The notes: generated by a model not told the origin, from the letters alone. Shown: positions 37,405 to 47,158, counted from the stretch's first letter. The stretch is DNA of 64,000 bases from Candidatus Woesearchaeota archaeon (GCA_945861715.1 CAMAVK010000001.1:310001-374000), one strand, 5' to 3'. Program-made: numbers and translations.

Positions 37405-37893
37405 ATGGCAACTGTCCACTCAACTGTAGCAACCACAAAAACGAAATACATAGAATGTCCAAACTTTCATGATTATATCGAAGTACGACAATCTAAAATC
37501 CATCACAAAGGCGTGTTTGCCAAAAAGAAAATCCCCAAGGGCATGAAAATCATCGAATACATCGGAGAAAAAATAACGTCCGATGAAGCCGATCGAAGAG
37601 AATTTGAAAACATCAAAAAAGGTGCAACCTACATCTACATTCTCGATGACGACTACTGTATAGACGGCGAAATTGGCGGCAACGAAAGTAAATATGTCAA
37701 TCACAGCTGCTCCCCCAATTGCGAAGACGAAATTATCGATGGTAAAATCTGGTTCATATCAACAAAAGAAATCCAACCTGGCGAAGAGTTATTCTTTGAC
37801 TATGAGTTTCCTTTTGACGACCCCGTAAAAGACAAATGTTTATGTGGCTCAAAAAAATGTAGGGGATACATTCAATCGGATGTTCCTAACTAG
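37405..37893 (+). CDS. SET-domain protein with post-SET cysteines (2 of 2)
   Basis: HHKGVFAKKKIPKGMKIIEYIGEKIT...GGNESKYVNHSCSPNC...IQPGEELFFDYEFP...CLCGSKKCRG. ATG 37405 preferred over the track start 37135. Confidence 0.9.
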   Translation: MATVHSTVATTKTKYIECPNFHDYIEVRQSKIHHKGVFAKKKIPKGMKIIEYIGEKITSDEADRREFENIKKGATYIYILDDDYCIDGEIGGNESKYVNHSCSPNCEDEIIDGKIWFISTKEIQPGEELFFDYEFPFDDPVKDKCLCGSKKCRGYIQSDVPN

Positions 37894-38019
37894 ACCTTCT
37901 TGCGAATTATCTTTTTCTGCAAGTACAAGCAATTACCACCCGACTCCCCCATAACCCTTAAAAAGGCAGGATTACTCTACAATCATAAGTTCCAAAAAGC
38001 ATCATCAAAGAGGTAGATA

Positions 38020-39216
38020 GTGAAACCATTTGCATTATTCCATAAACCACGTTTTCCAGGAGAACTTCTCAAGTTAAATAGCAGTATAAAACAAATCTCC
38101 ATCATATTCTTTATTTATGGAATTGGCTGGGGAATTGTCGCTCCCATATTTCCAATTTATATCAGTACTCTGTTTGGCAATTACAAGTCCGCAGGTATTC
38201 TCGCAGCCGCTTTAGAATTCTTCGCCCTCGTCTTCGGACTCTTTCTCGGACCTATTCTGGACAAACTCCAAAAAAAATCCTTAATGAGCGTTGCCCTCTT
38301 TCTCTATCTCCCCTTCACCCCCATTCTCTTTGCCCTCTCATCCATTGTCCAATTAATGATATTTAGGGTGTATCACGCAGCCATCGCAACCAGTCTCTGG
38401 TTAACCGGTGAAGCCTACGTACGTCAACACAGCGAAAAACATAAAGAAGCCCAATCAATTGGCCTATTCGATTTTGGAACTGGCGCCGCACTCGTCATTG
38501 GCGGATTTATCGGTGCAGCCATCGTCGTATCATTAGGATTCAACGTAATCTATGCAGTAAGTATCTTTGGCGGACTCGCCTTCATCGCATCAATTTATCT
38601 CCCTGATAAGAAAACCAGAACCTCACTAACCTCATCGCTTCAAGGATTTTCCTTCAAATCCCTAAAAGCGAGCTTCAAACATTTTGAAAAAAACAAAGCC
38701 GCATCTCACTTCCTCTACTTCCTCATCCCCTATTATTTTATCGCTGCCATGATGCCTTTAGTAATCCCCTTATTCGTAGCAAGCCGTGGAGGTTCTCTTT
38801 CTCTTGCTTGTCTTGCGAGCGCATTGTATTATGTTCCCATGCTCTTTGAATCTTTTTTCTCAACAACAAAGAAAAAACACGCTCTTCTCACCCTTGCTCT
38901 GTGTTTAGGTTTAACCTTATTCATAATCCTCTCAGTTGTAACAAGTGTCGCAATCATTTTCGCCTTAACCATCCTCCTCGGAATTTGTTTTGCAGCCATC
39001 AGCCCAATCTTATCCGGTCATGTAACAGAACTACTTGACAAAAAGAAAATCGGAGAACAAACAAGTGTCATCTTCGCATCCAAAAGTCTTGCTGCTTGTT
39101 GTGGACTTCTCACCGCAGGGTTTGTAGCTGATGGTGCAGGATTAAAATATGTCTTTATGATTGGCGCAGCAACATTCATGATTCTTTTAGTTTTACAAAA
39201 GAAAATGCATATGTAA
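38020..39216 (+). CDS. MFS transporter
   Basis: About 12 TM segments; GTG start at 38020 preceded by GAGGT. Confidence 0.8.
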   Translation: MKPFALFHKPRFPGELLKLNSSIKQISIIFFIYGIGWGIVAPIFPIYISTLFGNYKSAGILAAALEFFALVFGLFLGPILDKLQKKSLMSVALFLYLPFTPILFALSSIVQLMIFRVYHAAIATSLWLTGEAYVRQHSEKHKEAQSIGLFDFGTGAALVIGGFIGAAIVVSLGFNVIYAVSIFGGLAFIASIYLPDKKTRTSLTSSLQGFSFKSLKASFKHFEKNKAASHFLYFLIPYYFIAAMMPLVIPLFVASRGGSLSLACLASALYYVPMLFESFFSTTKKKHALLTLALCLGLTLFIILSVVTSVAIIFALTILLGICFAAISPILSGHVTELLDKKKIGEQTSVIFASKSLAACCGLLTAGFVADGAGLKYVFMIGAATFMILLVLQKKMHM

Positions 39217-39317
39217 GGTTAAGATCATTGGTAATTTTCTAATTCTTTCACACCCAACAATAAAATCCAAAAAATCTATCCAAAACCATTAAAAATACTT
39301 CCCATTCTCTACCTCAC

Positions 39318-40625
39318 ATGGAACGAACATTAATTAGGGACTTAAAACAACATCTAAACCAAGAAGTCAAAATTCAAGGTTGGGTGCAGGAATTTAGAAA
39401 CGTCAGCAAAATAAAATTCATTATTCTTCGAGATCGCTCAGGCGACATGCAAACAGTAGCATTCAAGGGCGAAACACCAGAAGAGCCATTCAATTTAGCA
39501 AATGAAATAACCAGAGAATCCGTAGTTGAAATCATTGGAGTCCCTGTTGAAAGCAAAGAATCGAGATGGGGCATTGAAGTAAAAGTCAAGGATCTAAAAA
39601 TCATCAGCAAGGCGCAAACACCTCTGCCAATTGATAATAGTGACAAGGGTTTAACCGGAATCGAAAAACGTATAGACAACAGGTTCCTAGATACAAGAAA
39701 CGCAAAAGTGGGATCCATCTTCAAAGTACGAAGTAAAATTGTAAAGATCATAACGAATTTCTTTGATGACCAAGGTTTCACCAACATCAACTCCCCAAAA
39801 ATGACCGCATTAGGAGTAGAATCAGGAGCAGATTGTTTCAGAGTAGATTACTTTGGAAAACCAATGTTTCTAGCCCAATCACCCCAAGTATACAAACAAA
39901 TGTTTGTCATCGGCGGTTTCGAGCGAGTGTATGAAATTGGTGCTGTCTTTCGAGCAGAGAAATCACACACCACCAGACATCTAACGGAGTTCACCGGGGT
40001 GGATTTTGAAATGGGTTTCATCAACAATCATCATGATGTAATGGACTTCATCGAAGCTATGTTTAATGATCTTATAGCAAAACTCCCTGCAGAAGCTCAA
40101 AAAGAACTCACTACCTTAGGCGCAACATTACCTTCCATGGTTAAAATTCCCCGTATAAGCGTACAAGCAGCTAAAGACTTACTCAAACCTCTAGGGAAAT
40201 CCTATCCTGACGAAGATGACCTTGATGCCGAAGGAGAACGAATGCTAGGCGAACTCATAAAAGAAAAATACAACTCAGAATTCGTTTTCATAACCGAGTT
40301 CCCCTGGGCCATCAAACCATTCTATCAAACCAAAGATGAGAAGAATCCAAAAGTCACCAAATCCTTTGATCTCCTCTACAACGGCGTTGAAATCTGTTCC
40401 GGCTCACAACGTGAACACCGCTATGAAGTATGGGCAGCACAAGCAACCGAAAAAGGCCTTGACCCAGAACTCATGAAAGAATACGGAGACCTATTCAAGT
40501 ACGGAGCACCTCTCCATGGTGGCGCAGGTTTTGGCTTGGACCGAATCACTCATCGACTGCTAAAGTTGGACAACATCCGAGAAGCAGTACTCCTTCCTCG
40601 AGACCCAGAAAGAATGAAACCATAA
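39318..40625 (+). CDS. aspS: Aspartyl-tRNA synthetase
   Basis: Class II core FLAQSPQVYKQM, FRAEKSHTTRHLTEFTGVDFEM, GAPLHGGAGFGLDRITHRLL; OB-fold N-terminus VKIQGWVQEFRNV. Confidence 0.93.
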   Translation: MERTLIRDLKQHLNQEVKIQGWVQEFRNVSKIKFIILRDRSGDMQTVAFKGETPEEPFNLANEITRESVVEIIGVPVESKESRWGIEVKVKDLKIISKAQTPLPIDNSDKGLTGIEKRIDNRFLDTRNAKVGSIFKVRSKIVKIITNFFDDQGFTNINSPKMTALGVESGADCFRVDYFGKPMFLAQSPQVYKQMFVIGGFERVYEIGAVFRAEKSHTTRHLTEFTGVDFEMGFINNHHDVMDFIEAMFNDLIAKLPAEAQKELTTLGATLPSMVKIPRISVQAAKDLLKPLGKSYPDEDDLDAEGERMLGELIKEKYNSEFVFITEFPWAIKPFYQTKDEKNPKVTKSFDLLYNGVEICSGSQREHRYEVWAAQATEKGLDPELMKEYGDLFKYGAPLHGGAGFGLDRITHRLLKLDNIREAVLLPRDPERMKP

Positions 40626-40727
40626 TAACATCTTTTTCTTATCTTTATTTTTTTATCTATTATTATGTCTCTTTGTACCACTTGTATATAGTAAATTTAT
40701 TAAAAGAACCGAGGCAGAAATCCAAAT

Positions 40728-41234
40728 ATGAACACGATAGGCCCCCACTCAAAAATTCTACATTATTTACTTCTTGATCTTCCCCACCCAAATAGTCCAC
40801 CTGAATGCCTCCAACTGCTCTTTGATGAACAAGATATCAAACCCTATGCAAAAGTGTGTCTTCAAAGCATAGTGGAGGGTAATCCATCCTCCCATGAAAG
40901 ATATTTTCTTGACAAGTATAGTTATATCAATGCACCCACCGTGAAACCTGCACGACATCTCCTTACAGAAGCAATAAACAGAGACTATTCTGTTGATACC
41001 ATATTACGCGAACATGAACACTCAAGCATTGACGGTTCATTGGATCAGATTTTTTATCACACCTTAATGCGAATTCGAAAAGAAACCAAATCAACACGTG
41101 CTCCCTCATTTATAGCAACCCCTAAAACTTCATCTTTAAAAAGCGCAGATCTAAGAATTTTATATTCTCTCCTACCTCTAGATTCTCTGGGATTACATGA
41201 TAGAGTAGTTCGTTGTGCCAGATATCATCGCTAA
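40728..41234 (+). CDS. Hypothetical protein
   Basis: 168-aa ORF. Confidence 0.5.
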   Translation: MNTIGPHSKILHYLLLDLPHPNSPPECLQLLFDEQDIKPYAKVCLQSIVEGNPSSHERYFLDKYSYINAPTVKPARHLLTEAINRDYSVDTILREHEHSSIDGSLDQIFYHTLMRIRKETKSTRAPSFIATPKTSSLKSADLRILYSLLPLDSLGLHDRVVRCARYHR

Positions 41235-41290
41235 TCTGAGAATGAGACAGTCAGTTGAACTTAAAAAATAAAAAAGAAATAGAACTAAAC

Positions 41291-42082
41291 CTAGTTCTTA
41301 ATCTCAAATTCCACCGAAATAGATGTACTAACGGTAACATCTTCTCCAGTGATATCTGGAATTGCATTTCGAGGCATTGCATCCCCACCAGCACTCGCCT
41401 CAGCCATCATAGACTTAGCATAATATATAGGAGGTTGATATCCACCATCTTCATGAATAGCGACAACATTTCCAATATTAACGCCAAGAGCTGATGTCAT
41501 TTGCGTTGCCCGAGCGCGAGCCTTTGCCGCAGCTTCTGCAATTAACTCCTCACGAATCTCTTTCTCAGTCTCCTCGCTGAGGGTAAAATATGTTGATTGA
41601 ACATTTGTAACACCAGCATTTACTGCCGCGTCTAATACCTCTCCAACCGTTTCTACATCACGAACCGTTACTTTAAGCGTATGTTGTGCTCGATATCCTT
41701 TTTGTACCCATCGTTGAGTTGATGGTTCATAATCCTGTTCGGGGTAAATATTGTAATATTCGGTGACGATATCCTTCTTATCAACACCTGCTGCTTGGAT
41801 AGCTTTCATCACTTTCTCCATAGCAATAGAATTTTCTTCCTCAGCATTCTTCGCAAGCAAACTCTTAGTCTCAATCGAAAGTTGCAGTATAGCTTTATCC
41901 GGAGCGACCTTTCGCTCCGCTTGGCCACTTACTGTAACTGTATTAGGTCTACTAATGCCATCAATACTTGAACCACCATTTTGTACCACAACTGGTTCTC
42001 GTGCAAACATAAAATAAGACATTGCAACGAGTGCCACACACAAAATTGCAAACATCCACATCATTGGTTTTGAATTTTCCAT
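41291..42082 (-). CDS. SIMPL-domain (DUF541) membrane-anchored protein
   Basis: N-terminal TM; NTVTVSGQAERKVAPDKAILQLSIETKSLLAKNAEEENSIAMEKVMKAI...GYRAQHTLKVTVRDVETVGEVLDAAVNAGVTNVQSTYFTL. Confidence 0.88.
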   Translation of the reverse strand: MENSKPMMWMFAILCVALVAMSYFMFAREPVVVQNGGSSIDGISRPNTVTVSGQAERKVAPDKAILQLSIETKSLLAKNAEEENSIAMEKVMKAIQAAGVDKKDIVTEYYNIYPEQDYEPSTQRWVQKGYRAQHTLKVTVRDVETVGEVLDAAVNAGVTNVQSTYFTLSEETEKEIREELIAEAAAKARARATQMTSALGVNIGNVVAIHEDGGYQPPIYYAKSMMAEASAGGDAMPRNAIPDITGEDVTVSTSISVEFEIKN

Positions 42083-42205
42083 AGTTATCCTCCATAATAT
42101 AACATTATCAGCAAGACCATAATTGAAATTGAGTCAATCTGAGACTATTAAACACTTTCCTATATCCCTTACCTAAACTCTATTCATACATAGCGGCTGG
42201 TCCTT

Positions 42206-42244
42206 TATATACCTCGCGAAGACTTCAACTACAGTGGAAGTTAC
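42206..42244 (-). promoter_or_regulatory. Shared promoter/operator motif copy 2 (SIMPL gene)
   Basis: Plus strand TATATACCTCGCGAAGACTTCAAC-N7-GAAGTTAC; same layout as copy 1 at 42793-42831. Confidence 0.75.
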
Positions 42245-42756
42245 TTCGCACTATTCAGATGCGAGATAAATAGTTGTGGTTGTCCAAAATCATTACCAAG
42301 TTCAATACCCAATTCAGGTTCTTCTTGTACAAACTCAATTTCATCCAGTAAGTTTCCATCTTTCCATGCTTGGACAATAACGATAGGTTTATTTCCTAAT
42401 GGAAAAACTACTGTTTTGGTTTCAATCTGAAACCCATCCTCCCTTGCAGGAGCGAATAATCGGTAGTACTCATTACCATCAACAAATATTACAAATTCTA
42501 CCTTTGTATCAAGTTCATTCTGTATTTTTAACTCATTATGGGCTACTTCAAAACCAGGACCTTCTCTAGCAACACCATCATCTATATTCTCTTTTAAGCC
42601 AGGTTCTATTTGCTGTTCAGAGGGATAAACTTTATCAAAACCATCTGGTTCATCATATGGTTGGGATATTGGTTCATCTGTTTCTTGGGGAGTGTATGAA
42701 CACCCAACAACTAGCATAAGACCGACAATCATTATAATAAATGTTATTTGCTTCAT
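42241..42756 (-). CDS. Predicted lipoprotein of unknown function
   Basis: MKQITFIIMIVGLMLVVGCSYTPQ: signal peptide with lipobox VVGC. Confidence 0.75.
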   Translation of the reverse strand: MKQITFIIMIVGLMLVVGCSYTPQETDEPISQPYDEPDGFDKVYPSEQQIEPGLKENIDDGVAREGPGFEVAHNELKIQNELDTKVEFVIFVDGNEYYRLFAPAREDGFQIETKTVVFPLGNKPIVIVQAWKDGNLLDEIEFVQEEPELGIELGNDFGQPQLFISHLNSAK

Positions 42757-42792
42757 ATTTAATTCACCAGTCTATTGCAAAAAGTCCATATA

Positions 42793-42831
42793 TATATACC
42801 TCGCGAAGACTTCAACCCGATTAGAAGTTAC
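42793..42831 (-). promoter_or_regulatory. Shared promoter/operator motif copy 1 (lipoprotein gene)
   Basis: Plus strand TATATACCTCGCGAAGACTTCAAC-ccgatta-GAAGTTAC; sense GTAACTTC-N7-GTTGAAGTCTTCGCGAGGTATATA. Confidence 0.75.
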
Positions 42832-42864
42832 CCCCCATAAAAAATGCAGAAAAATGATTCGTCT

Positions 42865-43506
42865 CTACTTCCTAACTCGACTCACAACATACGATATCAG
42901 CAGATAAACTCCTACTCCCAGAACCGCCCCGAGCAACAAGTATGTAAAAAATGTCGGCTCAAATAGTGGGCTACTCGCACTCATTTCTGCGGGCAATTCC
43001 GCAACCATCATCTTGGAAGTCTGTGCAACACCTTCATTCACAAACGAACTCGCAGCAGAGCTAGCCGCATCCTCCATCATTGGTGTAGCCTGTGAAACCC
43101 CATTCATAGCTGAATTTGTTCGATTCATCAACCACTGAGCAACAAACCCCACAACACCAACCGTGAGCACGGCCGACACCGCAATCTTCAACTTAGCTAA
43201 AATCCCCTCTCTTTTCGGACCAATCACAATATACTGCGATGCGAGCTTGTAATGATTCACTTCACGACCTTTCTCACTATAATGGAACTCTAAAACGTGA
43301 ACAAGACCTGCTTGCTGTAACTTAAGCAAATGATAATGAACTGTCGAAATAGGAATCCCAAGCCCTGTAGCAATAGCACTCTCTGTTGCTTCTTTTTCCA
43401 TCAGAAAAGACAAAATCTTACGCGACGTATCAGATGTAATTGTTTCACCAACGGATTTTAATTTCGCATCATTCAAGTCAACAAAAAGAACCTTTGGTTT
43501 TACCAT
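42865..43506 (-). CDS. Membrane-anchored winged-helix (ArsR-like) transcriptional regulator
   Basis: TSRKILSFLMEKEATESAIATGLGIPISTVHYHLLKLQQAGLVHVLEFHYSEKGREVNHYKLA, then TM IAVSAVLTVGVVGFVAQWL and C-terminal TM FFTYLLLGAVLGVGVYLLISYVV. Confidence 0.85.
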   Translation of the reverse strand: MVKPKVLFVDLNDAKLKSVGETITSDTSRKILSFLMEKEATESAIATGLGIPISTVHYHLLKLQQAGLVHVLEFHYSEKGREVNHYKLASQYIVIGPKREGILAKLKIAVSAVLTVGVVGFVAQWLMNRTNSAMNGVSQATPMMEDAASSAASSFVNEGVAQTSKMMVAELPAEMSASSPLFEPTFFTYLLLGAVLGVGVYLLISYVVSRVRK

Positions 43507-43641
43507 AATCCAAAAATAGTTCTATGACATATATATCTTACGCAAAAAAATTAATTCGCAACATAACTTCACATATATCTTCTATAACCAACAAACCCAT
43601 ATAAATGCCCCTCTGTTTCTTCGCCATAAGAGGTATTCATC

Positions 43642-45099
43642 ATGGCAGGATATTCAGACGTTGTAGAAGGAGCTCAATGGGGCGACGAAGGAAAAGGAAA
43701 GCTAATAGATATGCGCTTAGATACAGGTAACTATTCTATTGTCGGAAGATATGGCGGTGGACCAAACGCAGGTCATACCCTCTCCGTTAATGGTCATATC
43801 ATTGCAACTCACGGACTCCCAAGTGGTGTATTCCATCCGAAAATTCATCTCTACATAGGAGCAGGCTGTGTAATTAATCCAGAAAAATTAGTAGCAGAAA
43901 TAAAAGAAGTTGAATCCCTTGGCGTGTCATTAGAAGAACGACTTCACATTTCTCCATTTGCAACCCTTATCCAACCCCATCATCTCTTAACAGATTCCAT
44001 GTATGGTGGACATCTTGGAACAACTGGAAACGGAATAGGGCCAGCTTATTCACAACGTATGATGCGCAGCCTTGGACCAAACCTCGAAGATCTCCGCTTC
44101 GCCCATGCCATAATATCACCGCATCAAGCCCGAGATATCGTGAAATCAAATCTGGGTCATTGTGTATCTGAGTGTTTGAATCCTATTAAAAATCATCCAA
44201 ATGCACATCAAATGCAAAAAATATTTGATCTCTTCAACAACGATCCAACACAAAAATATCTAAGTAGTCTGGCCAGATTGGGTAAATATCTTGAACGAGA
44301 TCCTCTATTTCTCACAAAACAAATTGAGTCAGGAAAAAACGTTCTCTTTGAAGGAGCACAAGGGTTCATGATTGATGTTGTATATGGAAATACACCGTTT
44401 ACTACCTCCAGTAGCACAATCGCAGCAGGTGCATATACAGGAGGAGACCTAAGCAACAAATATCATCGAAAAACAATGGCGGTAGTAAAAGCAATTCCTT
44501 CAAGAGTAGGAGCAGGACCATTTGTAGGAGAATTAGGAGGCAAAAAATCAGAAGAATACTGTGCTGCTAAAGATAGTGAAGGTAACACAAAACACACAAA
44601 AGAATTTGAGCACACCACCCACAATCCTCAGGACTTACTCCAATCATCTGACCAATTCGAGTTAGGAATTGCGCTTAGGATGCTTGGTGGTGAGTATGGA
44701 GCAACGACCAAAAGACCAAGACGCGTTGGAATCCTCGATCTCCCTCAGTTAGAATATGCAGCAAAACTAACGGGAGCCGATGAACTTTTCATCACGAAAA
44801 TGGATCAAGTCGAATTATTCAATAATACTCTATTTCATGGCCCAGTAATGGTAGATACATACCAAATCAACGGTTCAAAATTAAACACATATCCAATTAC
44901 CACAAACGAGCTTGCAAGTGTAACTCCACACTCATACCTCAATTTTGCAGCAACATCATTACCAACTAATGCTACGAAATGGAGTGATATCCCTCATTCT
45001 TTAGTAGAATTTCTTACTGCAATTGAAGATCGAACCGGATGTAAGGTGAGTGGTATAGGTGTTGGACCTGAGCGCGAGAAAGTAATAATGAGGGGATAA
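43642..45099 (+). CDS. purA: Adenylosuccinate synthetase
   Basis: VVEGAQWGDEGKGKLID, GGGPNAGHTL, TTGNGIGPAYSQR, FEGAQGFMIDVVYGNTPFTTSSST. Confidence 0.94.
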   Translation: MAGYSDVVEGAQWGDEGKGKLIDMRLDTGNYSIVGRYGGGPNAGHTLSVNGHIIATHGLPSGVFHPKIHLYIGAGCVINPEKLVAEIKEVESLGVSLEERLHISPFATLIQPHHLLTDSMYGGHLGTTGNGIGPAYSQRMMRSLGPNLEDLRFAHAIISPHQARDIVKSNLGHCVSECLNPIKNHPNAHQMQKIFDLFNNDPTQKYLSSLARLGKYLERDPLFLTKQIESGKNVLFEGAQGFMIDVVYGNTPFTTSSSTIAAGAYTGGDLSNKYHRKTMAVVKAIPSRVGAGPFVGELGGKKSEEYCAAKDSEGNTKHTKEFEHTTHNPQDLLQSSDQFELGIALRMLGGEYGATTKRPRRVGILDLPQLEYAAKLTGADELFITKMDQVELFNNTLFHGPVMVDTYQINGSKLNTYPITTNELASVTPHSYLNFAATSLPTNATKWSDIPHSLVEFLTAIEDRTGCKVSGIGVGPEREKVIMRG

Positions 45100-45175
45100 T
45101 GACACATTTAATTTTTTAACTTTATTTCTAGAACTTTCTCTGTTAGAAAAATCTCTATCTTTAAGAAAGAAATAA

Positions 45176-45937
45176 TCAGAACCGAGCAAATGGTCGTGGT
45201 CGATATACTTCAACCGCTTTCCGGAACTCTTCAAACACACCTACACGCTCCGCACGTTTCTCATACGCAATTTCATCACATGGTTTCTTAAAAAAATTCA
45301 CTGTGCCAAACTCCCTATACAACTCACGAGAATATAAAATGGGATAAAAATCGCCGGTTGACTCTTGTAATTTTTCAAAATGACCTTTAATCGTTTGATG
45401 TGCAGCAAGAAACCCTTCCTTAACTGCCTTCTCCTGTGAAAGAATGGAAATTGTCTCTGTTTCAGGTGTTAAAGGTTTAAACCGCGCACCAACAACTTTA
45501 CCTGATCTCATATGAAATACTGGAAAAGAATAATGAGCTAACATATTCAAATTCGCAATTTCAGATGCACAAAATGCTGCACTATCATTTACTTCATGCC
45601 CACCTTCAAAGTCAGGAGAGATGATACAATCAATTTGATACCGAACACAAAGCTGTCGAGTTTTATTAATAATAGTTGAAAAATGATTAAAGACATCACG
45701 CTGTGGAACTTGCAAAAAAAATATCTTGGAAAGAGAAAGGTGTACAACAGAAAGAGCGCGATGTCCCTCCTGCTCTCGTACACCAGTCTTAGAAACGGCA
45801 TCACCACTTGTCGAAAAAACGACTATCACCTCTTTTCCCGCCAGCAACAACCGTCTAAGTAGAACACAAGAAAACACATCATCACCAGGATACCCCATAA
45901 GAAACAAGTATCGCTTATGATTCATAATTGATGACAT
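45176..45937 (-). CDS. PIG-L/LmbE-family deacetylase-like protein (divergent metal motif)
   Basis: RYLFLMGYPGDDVFSCVLLRRLLLAGKEVIVVFSTSGDA...IDCIISPDFEGGHEVNDSAAFCA; HPDDE-type motif appears as YPGDD. Confidence 0.65.
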   Translation of the reverse strand: MSSIMNHKRYLFLMGYPGDDVFSCVLLRRLLLAGKEVIVVFSTSGDAVSKTGVREQEGHRALSVVHLSLSKIFFLQVPQRDVFNHFSTIINKTRQLCVRYQIDCIISPDFEGGHEVNDSAAFCASEIANLNMLAHYSFPVFHMRSGKVVGARFKPLTPETETISILSQEKAVKEGFLAAHQTIKGHFEKLQESTGDFYPILYSRELYREFGTVNFFKKPCDEIAYEKRAERVGVFEEFRKAVEVYRPRPFARF

Positions 45938-46051
45938 AACTAAAAGTAAAAAATCTACCTATATAAAGTTATAGCGAGTGAGCGATATATTCTGAACTGG
46001 TTTGATGAGAAAATACCCCCACGAAAAAATCAAGAAAGCTTTAAAATAGAG

Positions 46052-46318
46052 TTGTCCTTAAAAGAATGTATGGACAATAAAACACCAATTTCAGACATAT
46101 CTCCAATTTTCATAACCTCCCCACAAAACCCAAGGGTACTCGATGAACTTGCTCTCGGTCTTGAGCAAGATTACCCCCAACGTGCGCAATGTTATAATAG
46201 GGGATATCACAAGATAAGTGAGTTATCACCAACGGACCCACAGCTATGTTATCATTGCGAGTTATTCTTTGGAAAAGATCAAGGAACTTCATATCAAATT
46301 ATTCCCCATTTTAGGTAA
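46052..46318 (+). CDS. Hypothetical small protein
   Basis: 88-aa ORF; start may be ATG near 46070. Confidence 0.4.
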   Translation: MSLKECMDNKTPISDISPIFITSPQNPRVLDELALGLEQDYPQRAQCYNRGYHKISELSPTDPQLCYHCELFFGKDQGTSYQIIPHFR

Positions 46319-46357
46319 TCCCTAAACATACTCACAAATGTTTCAACCCTCTCCACC

Positions 46358-47158
46358 ATGTTCATACACAATTTAGACCCAGTAATCCTAAGCTTAGGCC
46401 CATTTGCCATCCGTTGGTACGGTCTCGTCTACGCCGTAGGTTTTCTTGGAACCATTCTCTTCTTACAATATCTCAGAACTCAAAACAAACTCCCCTTAAC
46501 AAAAGACGAAATCTATGATCTCGTTTTATATGCTATGATTGGTGTCCTCCTCGGATCGCGACTCTTCGAAATTTTCTGGGAACCCACTTACTATCTCACA
46601 AACCCCATAAACATTCTCAAGATTTGGGAAGGTGGCATGAGCTTCCATGGCGGATTCACGGGTATAATCATTGCAGTCTACCTGTACGCAAAAAAGAAAA
46701 AACTCAACTTCCTCGAACTAGCCGACAATTTCACGTTCCCCACAATGCTCGCTTTAGCACTCGGAAGAATAGCCAACTTCATCAACGGCGAATTATGGGG
46801 GACCATAACATCCTCCGAAAAAACTCCCTGGTGTGTTAACTTCAAAAATACTGGCGGCGGTGACGTATGTCGGCATCCACAACAACTCTACGCCGCAGCA
46901 TATCGATCCATCCTCGCAATGTATTTCCTTCTCCTAACCTTAAAAGAGAAATTCAAATCAGGATTCATATTCTGGAACTTCATGTTACTCGAAGGCATCG
47001 GAAGATTTATTGTAGACTTCTGGCGAGAAGATCCGAGGTTCCTCTCACTAAGCCTCGGCCAATACTTTAGTGCAATAATGATTGTTGTAGCAGCAATAAT
47101 CCTCATCAAAAACTACAGAACAGAATGGAAAAAGATATTTGTATCACAAAGATCATAA
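46358..47158 (+). CDS. lgt: Prolipoprotein diacylglyceryl transferase
   Basis: IRWYGLVYAVGFL, GGMSFHGGFTGIIIAVYLYAKK, ALGRIANFINGELWG, RHPQQLYAA, EGIGRFIVDFWRED. Confidence 0.93.
   Translation: MFIHNLDPVILSLGPFAIRWYGLVYAVGFLGTILFLQYLRTQNKLPLTKDEIYDLVLYAMIGVLLGSRLFEIFWEPTYYLTNPINILKIWEGGMSFHGGFTGIIIAVYLYAKKKKLNFLELADNFTFPTMLALALGRIANFINGELWGTITSSEKTPWCVNFKNTGGGDVCRHPQQLYAAAYRSILAMYFLLLTLKEKFKSGFIFWNFMLLEGIGRFIVDFWREDPRFLSLSLGQYFSAIMIVVAAIILIKNYRTEWKKIFVSQRS

Noticed and set aside
45176-47158. Treating lgt and neighbours as contaminating bacterial sequence
   Set aside because: Composition, spacing and flanking archaeal genes look continuous; without coverage data there is no support for chimerism, though it should be checked.
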